Of a DNA stretch of 64,000 nucleotides, positions 37,477 to 45,707 are shown piece after piece. The position numbers and the translations under genes are program-made. A model generated the notes under the pieces. That model did not search any database and was not told where the DNA came from. It was given only the letters and a program-made list of their open reading frames with translations. Numbering within the stretch: the first letter of the stretch is position 1; the number at the start of each line of letters is the position of its first letter. Origin of the DNA: JADJOY01 sp016713535 [NCBI: Deltaproteobacteria bacterium] (lineage in GTDB: Bacteria > JADJOY01); the NCBI GenBank assembly GCA_016713535.1, contig JADJOY010000022.1, positions 62,001 through 126,000 on the forward strand. The letters run 5' to 3'.

Positions 37477-38510
37477 CGCACCCGCACCTCGGGCACCACC
37501 GACATGCCGGGCGCGAGCCCACGGAGGTTCTCGGCGGGCTCGTCGAAGCGGATCCGCACCGGGACCCGCTGCACGACCTTGACGTAGTTGCCGGTGGCAT
37601 TTTCGGGCGGCATCAGGCTGAAGCGCGCCGCGGCCCCGGCTTGAATGCTCTCGACGTGCCCGTGCAACGCGTGCGCCGGGAAGGCGTCGACGCGGATCTC
37701 GACTTGCTGACCGGGCTTCATCTCGGCGAGCTGGGTCTCCTTGAAGTTCGCCACCACCCACACCTCGTCCGAGACCAACGCCATGAGCGCCTGACCGACC
37801 TGGACGAAGTCGCCGCTCTCGACGCCCTTCATGGTGATCCGGCCGGCGAGCGGCGCCCTGACCTCGGAGTACGAGAGCTGTTGCTCGGCCTGGCGAACCA
37901 GCACGTCGGCGTTGCGAACCTCGGCCTCGGCGGTGGTCACCGCCGACTCCGCGAGCTCGATCTCGGCCTGCGCGGCGCGCTCCCGACTCTCGGCGAGCGT
38001 GGCCTCGGCGACGGTGCGCTTGGCCGTGGTCTCGGCGTTGTCGAGCGCTTGCCTCGAGACGGCACCAGTCGAGACCTGCTGATAGCGGCGCAGGTCCTGC
38101 GCGGCGTTGCGCGCTTCGACCTCCGCCACCTGCTCGGCGGCTCGGGCCTGATCGAACGCCGCGCGCGCCACCGAGACCTGCGCTCGCGCCTGCACGAGCC
38201 GGCCTTCCGCCTGGGCGCGGCTCGCCTGGGAGCGGCTCAGCTCGATGCGGAGATCGGCAGGATCGAGCGCGACGAGCAGCTCGCCCACCTCGACCCGCTG
38301 GTTCGACGCAACGGGGACCGCCGAGACCCGGCCGGGGACCTGGGGGGCCACCCGGACGATCGTGCCGTCCACGAACGCGTCGTCGGTCGACTCGTAGAGG
38401 TGCGCGTGCCAGGCGTAGCGGGCGCCCACCGTCACCCCGGCGATCACCACCGCCGCCACCACTATCCATCGCAGCACCCGCCCGCGCCTCTTGGTCACTT
38501 CGGCATCCAT
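37473..38510 (-). CDS. emrA: HlyD/EmrA-type membrane fusion protein
   Basis: Periplasmic adaptor joining EmrB to the outer-membrane channel. 345 residues: membrane anchor at about 15-31, YESTDDAFVDGTIVRVAPQV (the EmrA-type beginning of the lipoyl half), a long alpha-hairpin with heptad Ala/Glu/Arg repeats at about 90-200, lipoyl half two (SYSEVRAPLAGRITMKGVESG), then beta-barrel. ATGA overlap with emrB. 24 bases downstream of the regulator. Confidence 0.92.
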   Translation of the reverse strand: MDAEVTKRRGRVLRWIVVAAVVIAGVTVGARYAWHAHLYESTDDAFVDGTIVRVAPQVPGRVSAVPVASNQRVEVGELLVALDPADLRIELSRSQASRAQAEGRLVQARAQVSVARAAFDQARAAEQVAEVEARNAAQDLRRYQQVSTGAVSRQALDNAETTAKRTVAEATLAESRERAAQAEIELAESAVTTAEAEVRNADVLVRQAEQQLSYSEVRAPLAGRITMKGVESGDFVQVGQALMALVSDEVWVVANFKETQLAEMKPGQQVEIRVDAFPAHALHGHVESIQAGAAARFSLMPPENATGNYVKVVQRVPVRIRFDEPAENLRGLAPGMSVVPEVRVR

Positions 38511-38534
38511 GTCGTCGCTCTCTGGTCCGCCACG

Positions 38535-39110
38535 TCATCCAACCCGCTTGCAGCGCGAACCTCCGTGCCCGAGGTCACCGGATGGAGCGGCCGCGACGCC
38601 CTCACGAACGCGGCCGAGCAGCCGGGTCAGCGTCCTGCGCTCACGCTCGTCGAGCGACGCCACCATCCCGCCCGTCATCCGGAAGTAGTCCGGCAGCAGC
38701 CGATCGAGACAGGCCTGGCCCTTCGCGGTCAGCGCGACGTGCGTCATACGGCCGTCGCGATCGTGCGGCTCGCGACGCACCAGCCCGTCGCGCTCGAGCC
38801 CGTCGAGGAGGCCCGTGATGGTGGCGCGCGTGACACCGAGCCACTCGGCCATCGCGGACGGCAGGCCGCGACGCTCCTTCTTGCGCAGCAGGTACATCAG
38901 CACGCCGAACCGCCCCGGTGCGATGTCGTGGCGCGCGAGATACGACTCGATCGCGCGCCAGCCCGCGTCCCCCGTTACGACGATCGAGAGGTCGGCCTCG
39001 ACCGCGGTCGGATCGAGGGAGGAGTAACGGCGCGCGCGCGCGCGGGTCGTCTCGACCCGCGGCAGGACGCGAAGCCGGATCCCCGATCGCCTGGGCATCG
39101 CGATCGACAT
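38535..39110 (-). CDS. MarR-family transcriptional regulator of the efflux operon
   Basis: A 191-residue winged-helix protein: WLGVTRATITGLLDGLERDGLVRREPHDRDGR is the family's recognition helix and wing (residues about 90-120), flanked by the dimerisation helices. It is the first gene of the marR-emrA-emrB-tolC-like operon, so it most likely represses the pump and is relieved by ligands. The extended Arg-rich N terminus is unusual and the ATG may be misplaced (a second ATG lies five codons in). The short region before it is less GC-rich than the surroundings. Confidence 0.85.
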   Translation of the reverse strand: MSIAMPRRSGIRLRVLPRVETTRARARRYSSLDPTAVEADLSIVVTGDAGWRAIESYLARHDIAPGRFGVLMYLLRKKERRGLPSAMAEWLGVTRATITGLLDGLERDGLVRREPHDRDGRMTHVALTAKGQACLDRLLPDYFRMTGGMVASLDERERRTLTRLLGRVREGVAAAPSGDLGHGGSRCKRVG

Positions 39111-39174
39111 GGTAAGGAACCGAACTACCTACGCCAAGCCACCTTCGCCTCCACGCCCCCCGCCCGCGCTCGGT

Positions 39175-40293
39175 TCAGACCGCGCGGGACGACCAGCGGC
39201 GGTACGCCTTCACTTCCGCCTTGGTCATGTTCGTGTAGTTGGCGCTCTTCGGGATGATGCAGTCCTGGCAGATCGAGAGGTCGCGATAGCTGCCGTCGAT
39301 CGCTTGCTGCCTCCACGCCGCGAGCTTCTGGTTCCGCCACCACACGTCGTGGAAGGTCTCCGAGCGCAGGTCACCGAGGACGTTGACCATCTCGTTGTCG
39401 CGGGTGCACGTCGTGACGCGGCCGTCCCAGTTCACCACCGGCGACTTGAAGAAGCCCGAACAGGTGTGCGTGTTGGGCGTCAGGATCTTCGAGCGCAGAC
39501 GCTCGACGATGCTGCGACGATCCTCCCCCACGAGGCCGAGGGAGCGCATGAGCTCGACGTAGCGTGTGTTCGACGCCTCCTGCTCCGCGGCGTCGAGGCA
39601 GTCGAGCTGCCGGAAGAAGACGCAGTTGTCGCGATCGAACACCGGGTGGAAGGCCGCCACGCCGCAGTCGAGGCCCTGGCTCTCGCACTCTCCCCGCCAT
39701 CGCGCCAGGAAGTCGGGCGCCTCGGCGGCATTCGACTCGTGGACGATGAACTGGAACACCAGCTTCGGATAGAGCGACCGCTTCTCGGCGCGCAGCTTCA
39801 CCAGCTCCCGCACGTTCGCCTCGACGAGGGCGAAGTCGTTCTTGCCCTTGATGCCCACGTAGGTGTCGGGGCGCGCGGCGTCGATCGTGCAGTGCCAGAC
39901 CTGGAAGATGCTGTCGGTGTCGTTGGTGGCGAGGTCGCGCACCGCGGGGCGGAGGAGGTTGCCGTTGGTGTGGACCTCGACCTTCCGGAACACCTTCGCG
40001 CGAGCATTGAACTCGAGGACGAACCGATAGAGCTCGGCGAACTTGGGGTGCATCAGCGGCTCACCGATCCAGAACAGGATCAAGGTGTGGAACGTGAGAC
40101 CGTGTCGCTCCATGTCCTCGAGCGCGGCGTAGAAGATCGCCGGATCGAGGAAGCCGCCGTCGTCGGTATGCGGATGGATGTCGTACTGCTGGATGCAGTG
40201 CTTGCACCGCAGATTGCAGAGGTTGGTGAGCTCGAAGACGATGTAGCTGCCTTCGAAGCTCGGCACCGCGTGTCCGTTTCCGTTGCCGTTCAT
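39175..40293 (-). CDS. Radical SAM/SPASM-type enzyme
   Basis: A 372-residue enzyme from the ATG at 40293. AdoMet cluster motif CNLRCKHC at about 26, WIGEPLMHPKFAEL as the second strand, and SPASM-like cysteines (HTCSGFFKSPVVNWDGRVTT with its following Cys, then ICQDCIIPKS). Clearly paralogous to the enzyme at 30124-31401 (same GEP-like strand, same FxFIV...F-L-RW block), although that gene is about 9 kb away on the other strand. Next to a B12-type radical SAM gene (22-base gap), repeating the SPASM/B12 pairing seen at 27360-31401. Confidence 0.87.
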   Translation of the reverse strand: MNGNGNGHAVPSFEGSYIVFELTNLCNLRCKHCIQQYDIHPHTDDGGFLDPAIFYAALEDMERHGLTFHTLILFWIGEPLMHPKFAELYRFVLEFNARAKVFRKVEVHTNGNLLRPAVRDLATNDTDSIFQVWHCTIDAARPDTYVGIKGKNDFALVEANVRELVKLRAEKRSLYPKLVFQFIVHESNAAEAPDFLARWRGECESQGLDCGVAAFHPVFDRDNCVFFRQLDCLDAAEQEASNTRYVELMRSLGLVGEDRRSIVERLRSKILTPNTHTCSGFFKSPVVNWDGRVTTCTRDNEMVNVLGDLRSETFHDVWWRNQKLAAWRQQAIDGSYRDLSICQDCIIPKSANYTNMTKAEVKAYRRWSSRAV

Positions 40294-40315
40294 GCGCTCG
40301 CCACCCCGATCGTCG

Positions 40316-41692
40316 TCATCCCTGGAAGGCCCACTGCACCACCCGCCAGCCGGCGCTCATCCCGCGCGTGAGCGAGCCGCGCCCACCCCCGAGCCCGAGG
40401 AGGTCCAGGATCGCGCGGGGGCGAAGATAGAACCGCAGGTAGGCCTCGCGTAGCAGGCGCTTGAGCGCGCGGTCGTCCCAGGCCGGACCGATGGCCGTGA
40501 CCCGGCGCGACTCGGTGTCGAGGGGGCTGCGCGCCACGCTCTCGCGCAACCACCCCTGGCGCTCGGCGAGAGCGTGGAGCGGCGTGCCCTCGAACGGCGA
40601 GAGCGTGGAGAACTGCGCGTAGGTCGGCCGGATCTCGACGGCCAGTCGGATCGACTCACGCGCCGCCTCGGGAGTTTGGCTCGGGAGCCCGAGGATGAGG
40701 TAGGCGAGCGTGGCGACCCCCTCTTCGCGGCACAGCGCGAAGGCGCGGCGGACGTGCTCGACCCGGAACCCCTTGCGCAGGAACTTGAGTCCGTCGTCGG
40801 AGCCGCTGTCGACACCGAACGCCAGCATGGCCAGCCCCGCGCGCTTCATCGCGCGGAGGAGCTCGCGATCGACCTGCTCGACTCGCGCCTCGGCCTTCCA
40901 GTGAAAACGCAGCCCGCGACGCACGATCTCGTCGCAGATCGAGAGCACGCGCTCGCGTCTCAGCGTGAACAGGTCGTCGTAGAAGATCACGAACGGCTCG
41001 GGCCCGGCGGCGAGCACGCCCTCGAGCTCGTCCGCCACGGACGCGGCCGATCGAGCCCGGTAAGGATCACCGTGGACGGCCTTCTCGCAGAAAATGCAGC
41101 GAAATGGACAACCGCGCGAGGTGAGTGCCGTCACGATCCGGGACGAACGCCACAGCGGGTAACGGTAGCCTCGGGCCGGCAGAAGGTGCCGCGCCGGGAC
41201 GGGCAGCGCGTCGAGATCCTCGATGGTCGCCGGCTGGGGCCCTTCGCCACCGCGTGTCACGACTCCCGGGACCTCGGCCGGGTCGGCCGCTCTCGCGAGC
41301 GCGCTGACGAGCGCCGGGAGCGCGCGCTCCCCCTCGCCGCGGACGACGTACGAGGCTTCCGGGACTTCTTCGAGCACGCGAGCGCCGCGCACGGTCGCAT
41401 GCGGACCACCGAGCACGATCGGCGCACCGATCGACGACAGGAGCCGCGCCGTCGAGACGGAGTCCTCGAACACCGGCGTGAGCCCGCCGAGCCCGATCAG
41501 CTCGGGGGCGAAGCTCCGGGCCCGCTCCAGCAGCCGAGGCCCACGCAACGCCTCGACGCGCGCGTCGATCAGTGCGACGCGGTGGCCCGCCGCCTCCAGA
41601 CTCGACGCCAGATAGAGGAGGCCGAGTGGCGGGACGCTCACGCCGCTCTCCGGCCGCCCACGACGGGGCGGATGCACCAGCAGCACACGCAT
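40316..41692 (-). CDS. B12-binding radical SAM protein
   Basis: A 458-residue protein: RVLLVHPPRRGRPESGVSVP, PPLGLLYLASSLEAAGH and PIVLGGPHATVRG make the B12 domain; the barrel has CPFRCIFC at about 190, YDDLFTLRRERV, FGVDSGSDDGLKFL and ILGLPSQTPEAARE. The C-terminal helices end in a probable amphipathic or membrane-peripheral segment. ATG at 41692 chosen since it begins at the first B12-domain strand; an earlier in-frame ATG adds 30 Arg/Pro-rich residues. 22 bases before the SPASM gene, in the same transcription unit. Confidence 0.88.
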   Translation of the reverse strand: MRVLLVHPPRRGRPESGVSVPPLGLLYLASSLEAAGHRVALIDARVEALRGPRLLERARSFAPELIGLGGLTPVFEDSVSTARLLSSIGAPIVLGGPHATVRGARVLEEVPEASYVVRGEGERALPALVSALARAADPAEVPGVVTRGGEGPQPATIEDLDALPVPARHLLPARGYRYPLWRSSRIVTALTSRGCPFRCIFCEKAVHGDPYRARSAASVADELEGVLAAGPEPFVIFYDDLFTLRRERVLSICDEIVRRGLRFHWKAEARVEQVDRELLRAMKRAGLAMLAFGVDSGSDDGLKFLRKGFRVEHVRRAFALCREEGVATLAYLILGLPSQTPEAARESIRLAVEIRPTYAQFSTLSPFEGTPLHALAERQGWLRESVARSPLDTESRRVTAIGPAWDDRALKRLLREAYLRFYLRPRAILDLLGLGGGRGSLTRGMSAGWRVVQWAFQG

Positions 41693-41828
41693 CGGTGGAG
41701 GAGCTCGCTCGATCGACGGGACGGACGGGGCGACGCGACGGGCGGGACTTCGAGTGTCCTCGCTCCCTCTCGCGGCCGTCAATGGTCGCGACCTGGCGTC
41801 ACCGGCACCCGTGCGGGCCGGCGTGAGC

Positions 41829-42857
41829 TCACTCGGTCCATGCGACCTCCCGGAGGCCCAGCCCGTGTACCCGGAGCCAGCGATACACGGCGCGTGGCGA
41901 GCGACGCCGCGCGGACCGTCCGCGAAGACGGGTCAGAACCATTCCAGGCACCCCGAGCCACCCGTCGACGAGCGCGCGGATGGCCGTCGCGAGCAGTCCT
42001 CGACCACGCGTGCCGTCGTGGAAGCGCGCCGCCGCGCCGCGGCCCCGCGCGATCCCGATCGCCTGCACGAGATGTCGAGCGCCGGCGACCCATGGGTTGA
42101 GGAGCACCAGGAACAGCGGAAAATGCCTCGCGACCAGCCACACCCGGTTGCGTTCCACCTGATAGGCCTTGAAGGCCGAGTAGGCTCCTGCCGTCGCCGA
42201 GCCGTGATGCCAGGCGCGGGCCCCCGGCACGAAGCGACACTCCCAGCCGGCGAGCCGCGCGCGCAGCCCGAGCTCGGTGTCCTCGCCGTAGGCGAAGAAG
42301 CGGGACTCGAAGCCGCCTGGGGCTTCGAGCAACTCCCTGCGATACAGCGCCGCCGCTCCACTGGGAAAGAGCGCGTCGCGGCGCGAGTCGTACTGGCCGC
42401 GATCGATCTCGAGACGCCCCCGACCGCGATTGAGGCCGTCGGCGAACAAGAGGTGCCCGGTGGTGTCGATGCGCCCGGGAGGGTCCACCAGCAGCACGTC
42501 GGCGGCACACGAGCCGACCCGTGGGTCGCTCTCCGCCTCGCCCACGAGTCGTTCGGCCCAGACTGGATCGGCCCAGGCATCGTCGTTGAGGAGCAGCACG
42601 TAGCGCCCTCGGGACGCCCGGACCCCGAGGTTCACGCCAGCAGCGAAGCCAAGATTCCGGCCAGCGACCACGACCTCGGCCTCGGCCAGCTCGGCTGCCC
42701 ACTCGGGGTCGCGGCGAGCGTCGTCGGCGCGATTGAGGACGACGACCGTCTCGAGCTCCGGCAGCGTCTGGGCACGCAGTGACGCGAGCGTGGCGTGAAG
42801 CGAAGCGGGGAGATCGCGCGAGACGACGATGACCGAGGCGAGCGGCGCCTCAGGCAC
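41829..42857 (-). CDS. Family 2 glycosyltransferase (rhamnosyltransferase-like)
   Basis: A 342-residue cytoplasmic transferase with VIVVSRDLPASLHATLASL, NLGFAAGVNLGVR, LLNDDAWADP (D-x-D type metal site) and GGFESRFFAYGEDTELGLR, the set shared by bacterial rhamnosyl/galactofuranosyl-type GT2 enzymes of LPS and exopolysaccharide. No membrane span. The GTG start at 42857 overlaps the glnD stop by eight bases, so it is translated directly after glnD. That coupling of a glycan enzyme to a nitrogen-sensing gene is unusual and may be chance joining of operons. Confidence 0.85.
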   Translation of the reverse strand: MPEAPLASVIVVSRDLPASLHATLASLRAQTLPELETVVVLNRADDARRDPEWAAELAEAEVVVAGRNLGFAAGVNLGVRASRGRYVLLLNDDAWADPVWAERLVGEAESDPRVGSCAADVLLVDPPGRIDTTGHLLFADGLNRGRGRLEIDRGQYDSRRDALFPSGAAALYRRELLEAPGGFESRFFAYGEDTELGLRARLAGWECRFVPGARAWHHGSATAGAYSAFKAYQVERNRVWLVARHFPLFLVLLNPWVAGARHLVQAIGIARGRGAAARFHDGTRGRGLLATAIRALVDGWLGVPGMVLTRLRGRSARRRSPRAVYRWLRVHGLGLREVAWTE

Positions 42858-45579
42858 GGCTCGGTGCCGGGAGCACCTCGAGGAGGCGCTCGCGTAGCCG
42901 CGCCTGGCGCTCGGGCTCGGTGATCTTCACCCCGTTTCGGTCCGTCACGTAGAACGAGTCGGTGACGCGGTCCGCCTGGGTCGAGATCTTGGCGACGTGG
43001 ATGTCGAGACCGAGCTCGGTCATCGCCGAGGCGATCGAGTAGAGCAGGCCGACCCGGTCAGTCGCGAACACGTCCACGACGGTCGCGACCCCCGAGGTGG
43101 TGTTGTCGATCTCGACACGATCGGGGACACGCTTCCCGGAGCTGCGCAGCAAGCTCGGAGCCTTGGCGAGGTCGCCCAGGGCGTCGAGCTGTCGCTCGCC
43201 GCGCACCACGGCCTCCGCATCTTTCATCACCCGTGCCCACCGCTCGGCCGCCGCCGCGTGGGGCGTCATGAACGAGGCGGAGACCTGGAAGGTGTCGATC
43301 GCGATCCCATCGGTCGTCGTCGCGAGCTGAGCACCGTTGATGTTCACGCCGTGCGCCGCCAGCACCCCGCACAGGTCGCGGAACAGACCGAGCCGATCGC
43401 GGGCCGCGATCCCGAGCGTCGCGAAGGCTCCCGTCGGGTCGGCGAGCACCCGGCTCGCGAAGCCGTCCGCCTGCACCTCGTGCGCGAGGAACGCGTAACG
43501 CAGGCACCAGCGCGGATTGCTACGCAGGAAGAACGAGGGCGGCAGCCGGTCGAGGAAGCCCTCGCTGCCGCCGATACCGTGACGGGCGAGCAGACGAGAG
43601 AGCAGCTCCCGCCGCTGGATCCAGCGCTCGTCCAGATCCGATCGGAAGTCGCCGCTGTCGAAGACGCGCCTGGCCTTGACGTAGAGGTCGTCGAGGAGGT
43701 GCGCCTTCCACGGTGTCCACGTGCCTGGTCCCACCGCACGCACGTCTGCGTAAGTCAGGAGGTAGAGAAGCTCCATCTCCTCGAGCGTTCGCACGCGGCG
43801 GCAGAAGTTCGAGATCTCCTCGGGATCGTCTAGGTTCCGACGCTGACTGAACCGCGACATCAGGAGGTGCACCTGGACGAGGCGCGCCGCGAGATCCCGC
43901 TGGTCCTCGCTGAGCCCGAGGCGCTTGCCCGCCTCGTCCACCATCACGGCACCCTTCTCCGAGTGGCCGCCTCCCATGCCCTTGCCGATGTCATGGAAGA
44001 TCACCGCCAGGTGGAGTACCTCGGGATCGCTCACGCGCTCCAGCATCCGGCGAAGGCGGGGCGGGCCGTCGTAGTCGTCGGCGTCCTCGATTCTCCGGAG
44101 CTCGCGCACCGCGACCAGGGTGTGTCGGTCGACCGTGTACACGTGATAGGCGTCGTGCTGCACCAGGCAGACCGCGTGCTCCATCTCGGGGAGCACCCGC
44201 GCCAGCAGTCCGACCTCGTGCATCGCGGTGAGCGCGCGGTCCAGGTGCTTGCCGTGCTTGAGCATGCGCCGGAACTCGTCGTTCACCGATGGCAGATCGC
44301 AGATCCCGTTCGAGTCCTCGTGCGCGAGACGCTCGAGCGTCTCGAGGGTCTTGTGCGAGATCTCGACGCCGTTCTCCTGGGCGAGGCGGAAGGCGCGGAT
44401 CCGCGCCGCCGGGTCGCGCTCGAGCAGCCCCGCATCCGCCACCAGGTACTGGCTCCGGACGACGAGGAACCCCTCCTCGAGGTTCCGCTTACGCTGGAAC
44501 CAGCCGACCTCCTTCTTGGAGGCGCCAGGGCGGCATCGCTGTACCATCCGCAGGGCGAAGCGCTGCACCCGCGCCGCATGGCGATAGTAGTCGCGCATGA
44601 ACTGCTCGACCCCGAGCAAACCCTCCCCCTGTTGGTACCGGAGGGCCTCGGAGACCTTTTCCTGCAGGTCGAAGCTCAGACGATCGGTTCGCCGCCCGAC
44701 CTGATAGTGGAGCTCGGTGCGGACGCGGAGCAGGAAGTCCCACGACTCCTCGAGCTCGTTCAGCGTGCGACGGGTGAGCACGGCTCGCTTCACCAGATCG
44801 TCGAACGACCGTGCCTCGAAATGGACCTGCGCCAGCCACAGCGCCGTGTGGATCTCGCGCAGTCCGCCCTCGGCCTCCTTGATGTTGGGCTCGAGGATGT
44901 AGACGGATCCACCGTAGCGCTCGTGGCGCTTGTCCGACTCCTCGATCTTGGCCTCGATGAAGGCCTCGGCTTTCCTGCCACCGGTCTTCTTCTGGATCGC
45001 GCGGCTACAGCGGGTGGCGAGCTCGCCGTCGCCGGCCACGAGGCGGGCGTCGAGCATCGCCGTGCGCACCTTCATGTCCTCCACGGCAAGGTCGGCACAC
45101 TGATCGACCGTGCGGTGGCTGAAGCCGACGTCGAGATGCACGTCCCAGAGCGCGTACAGGATCCGCTCGGCGACGTTCTCCGAGTACGGCCCCTTCTTCC
45201 AGGGGTGGAGGAACACCAGATCCAGATCGGAGAACGGTGCGAGATCCTCGCGCCCGTACCCACCGACCGCGACGATGGCCATGCGTTGGTCCAGGCTCGG
45301 GTTGCGCTCGAAATACTCGGTCTCGGATGCGCGAAACAGCGTCTGGAGAAGGTGGTCGTAGACCTCGGTGGTCAGGCGCACGCCAGCCCGGCCCGCGATA
45401 CCCTGTCGATGGCGCGCCCTCACCCACTCGTTCCCCGCATCGAGATAGAGCCGGATCGCGCCCGGCTCGGGAAACGCCCCATCCGGTGCGAGCGAAGCGG
45501 TGAGCTCGGCGGGCAGATGCTCGCCGCGGTCGCCGCGTGTCGTCTCGATCGTCTCGGTGATGGGCGGGGCGGAGAACAT
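42850..45579 (-). CDS. glnD: [Protein-PII] uridylyltransferase/uridylyl-removing enzyme GlnD
   Basis: Nitrogen sensor that adds or removes UMP on PII proteins according to glutamine. 909 residues, full length: nucleotidyltransferase motif GGYGREDLAPFSDLDL at 106-121, the HD hydrolase motif IFHDIGKGMGGGHSEKG and two C-terminal ACT domains (ARDRLGLFRDLCGVL; ATDRVGLLYSIASAM), which bind glutamine. ATG at 45579. 128 bases downstream of ptsI on the same strand and overlapping the next glycosyltransferase. No glnB is visible in the window. Confidence 0.95.
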   Translation of the reverse strand: MFSAPPITETIETTRGDRGEHLPAELTASLAPDGAFPEPGAIRLYLDAGNEWVRARHRQGIAGRAGVRLTTEVYDHLLQTLFRASETEYFERNPSLDQRMAIVAVGGYGREDLAPFSDLDLVFLHPWKKGPYSENVAERILYALWDVHLDVGFSHRTVDQCADLAVEDMKVRTAMLDARLVAGDGELATRCSRAIQKKTGGRKAEAFIEAKIEESDKRHERYGGSVYILEPNIKEAEGGLREIHTALWLAQVHFEARSFDDLVKRAVLTRRTLNELEESWDFLLRVRTELHYQVGRRTDRLSFDLQEKVSEALRYQQGEGLLGVEQFMRDYYRHAARVQRFALRMVQRCRPGASKKEVGWFQRKRNLEEGFLVVRSQYLVADAGLLERDPAARIRAFRLAQENGVEISHKTLETLERLAHEDSNGICDLPSVNDEFRRMLKHGKHLDRALTAMHEVGLLARVLPEMEHAVCLVQHDAYHVYTVDRHTLVAVRELRRIEDADDYDGPPRLRRMLERVSDPEVLHLAVIFHDIGKGMGGGHSEKGAVMVDEAGKRLGLSEDQRDLAARLVQVHLLMSRFSQRRNLDDPEEISNFCRRVRTLEEMELLYLLTYADVRAVGPGTWTPWKAHLLDDLYVKARRVFDSGDFRSDLDERWIQRRELLSRLLARHGIGGSEGFLDRLPPSFFLRSNPRWCLRYAFLAHEVQADGFASRVLADPTGAFATLGIAARDRLGLFRDLCGVLAAHGVNINGAQLATTTDGIAIDTFQVSASFMTPHAAAAERWARVMKDAEAVVRGERQLDALGDLAKAPSLLRSSGKRVPDRVEIDNTTSGVATVVDVFATDRVGLLYSIASAMTELGLDIHVAKISTQADRVTDSFYVTDRNGVKITEPERQARLRERLLEVLPAPSRA

Positions 45580-45707
45580 TCGGGCGGGCCTCTCGATGGG
45601 GCGCGCAGTATATGGGCTCGGCGGGGAGAGGCGCGAGCGTCAGGGCGCGCCGGAGCGGCTCACGCGATGTCTCGGAGGGCGTCCGCCGCGGCCCTCGCCG
45701 GGGCGGG

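Noticed and set aside
39111-39129. MarR operator before marR (GGTA...TACC)
   Set aside because: Only the outer four bases are inverted; the core is not palindromic, and it abuts the ATG. Too weak to call.
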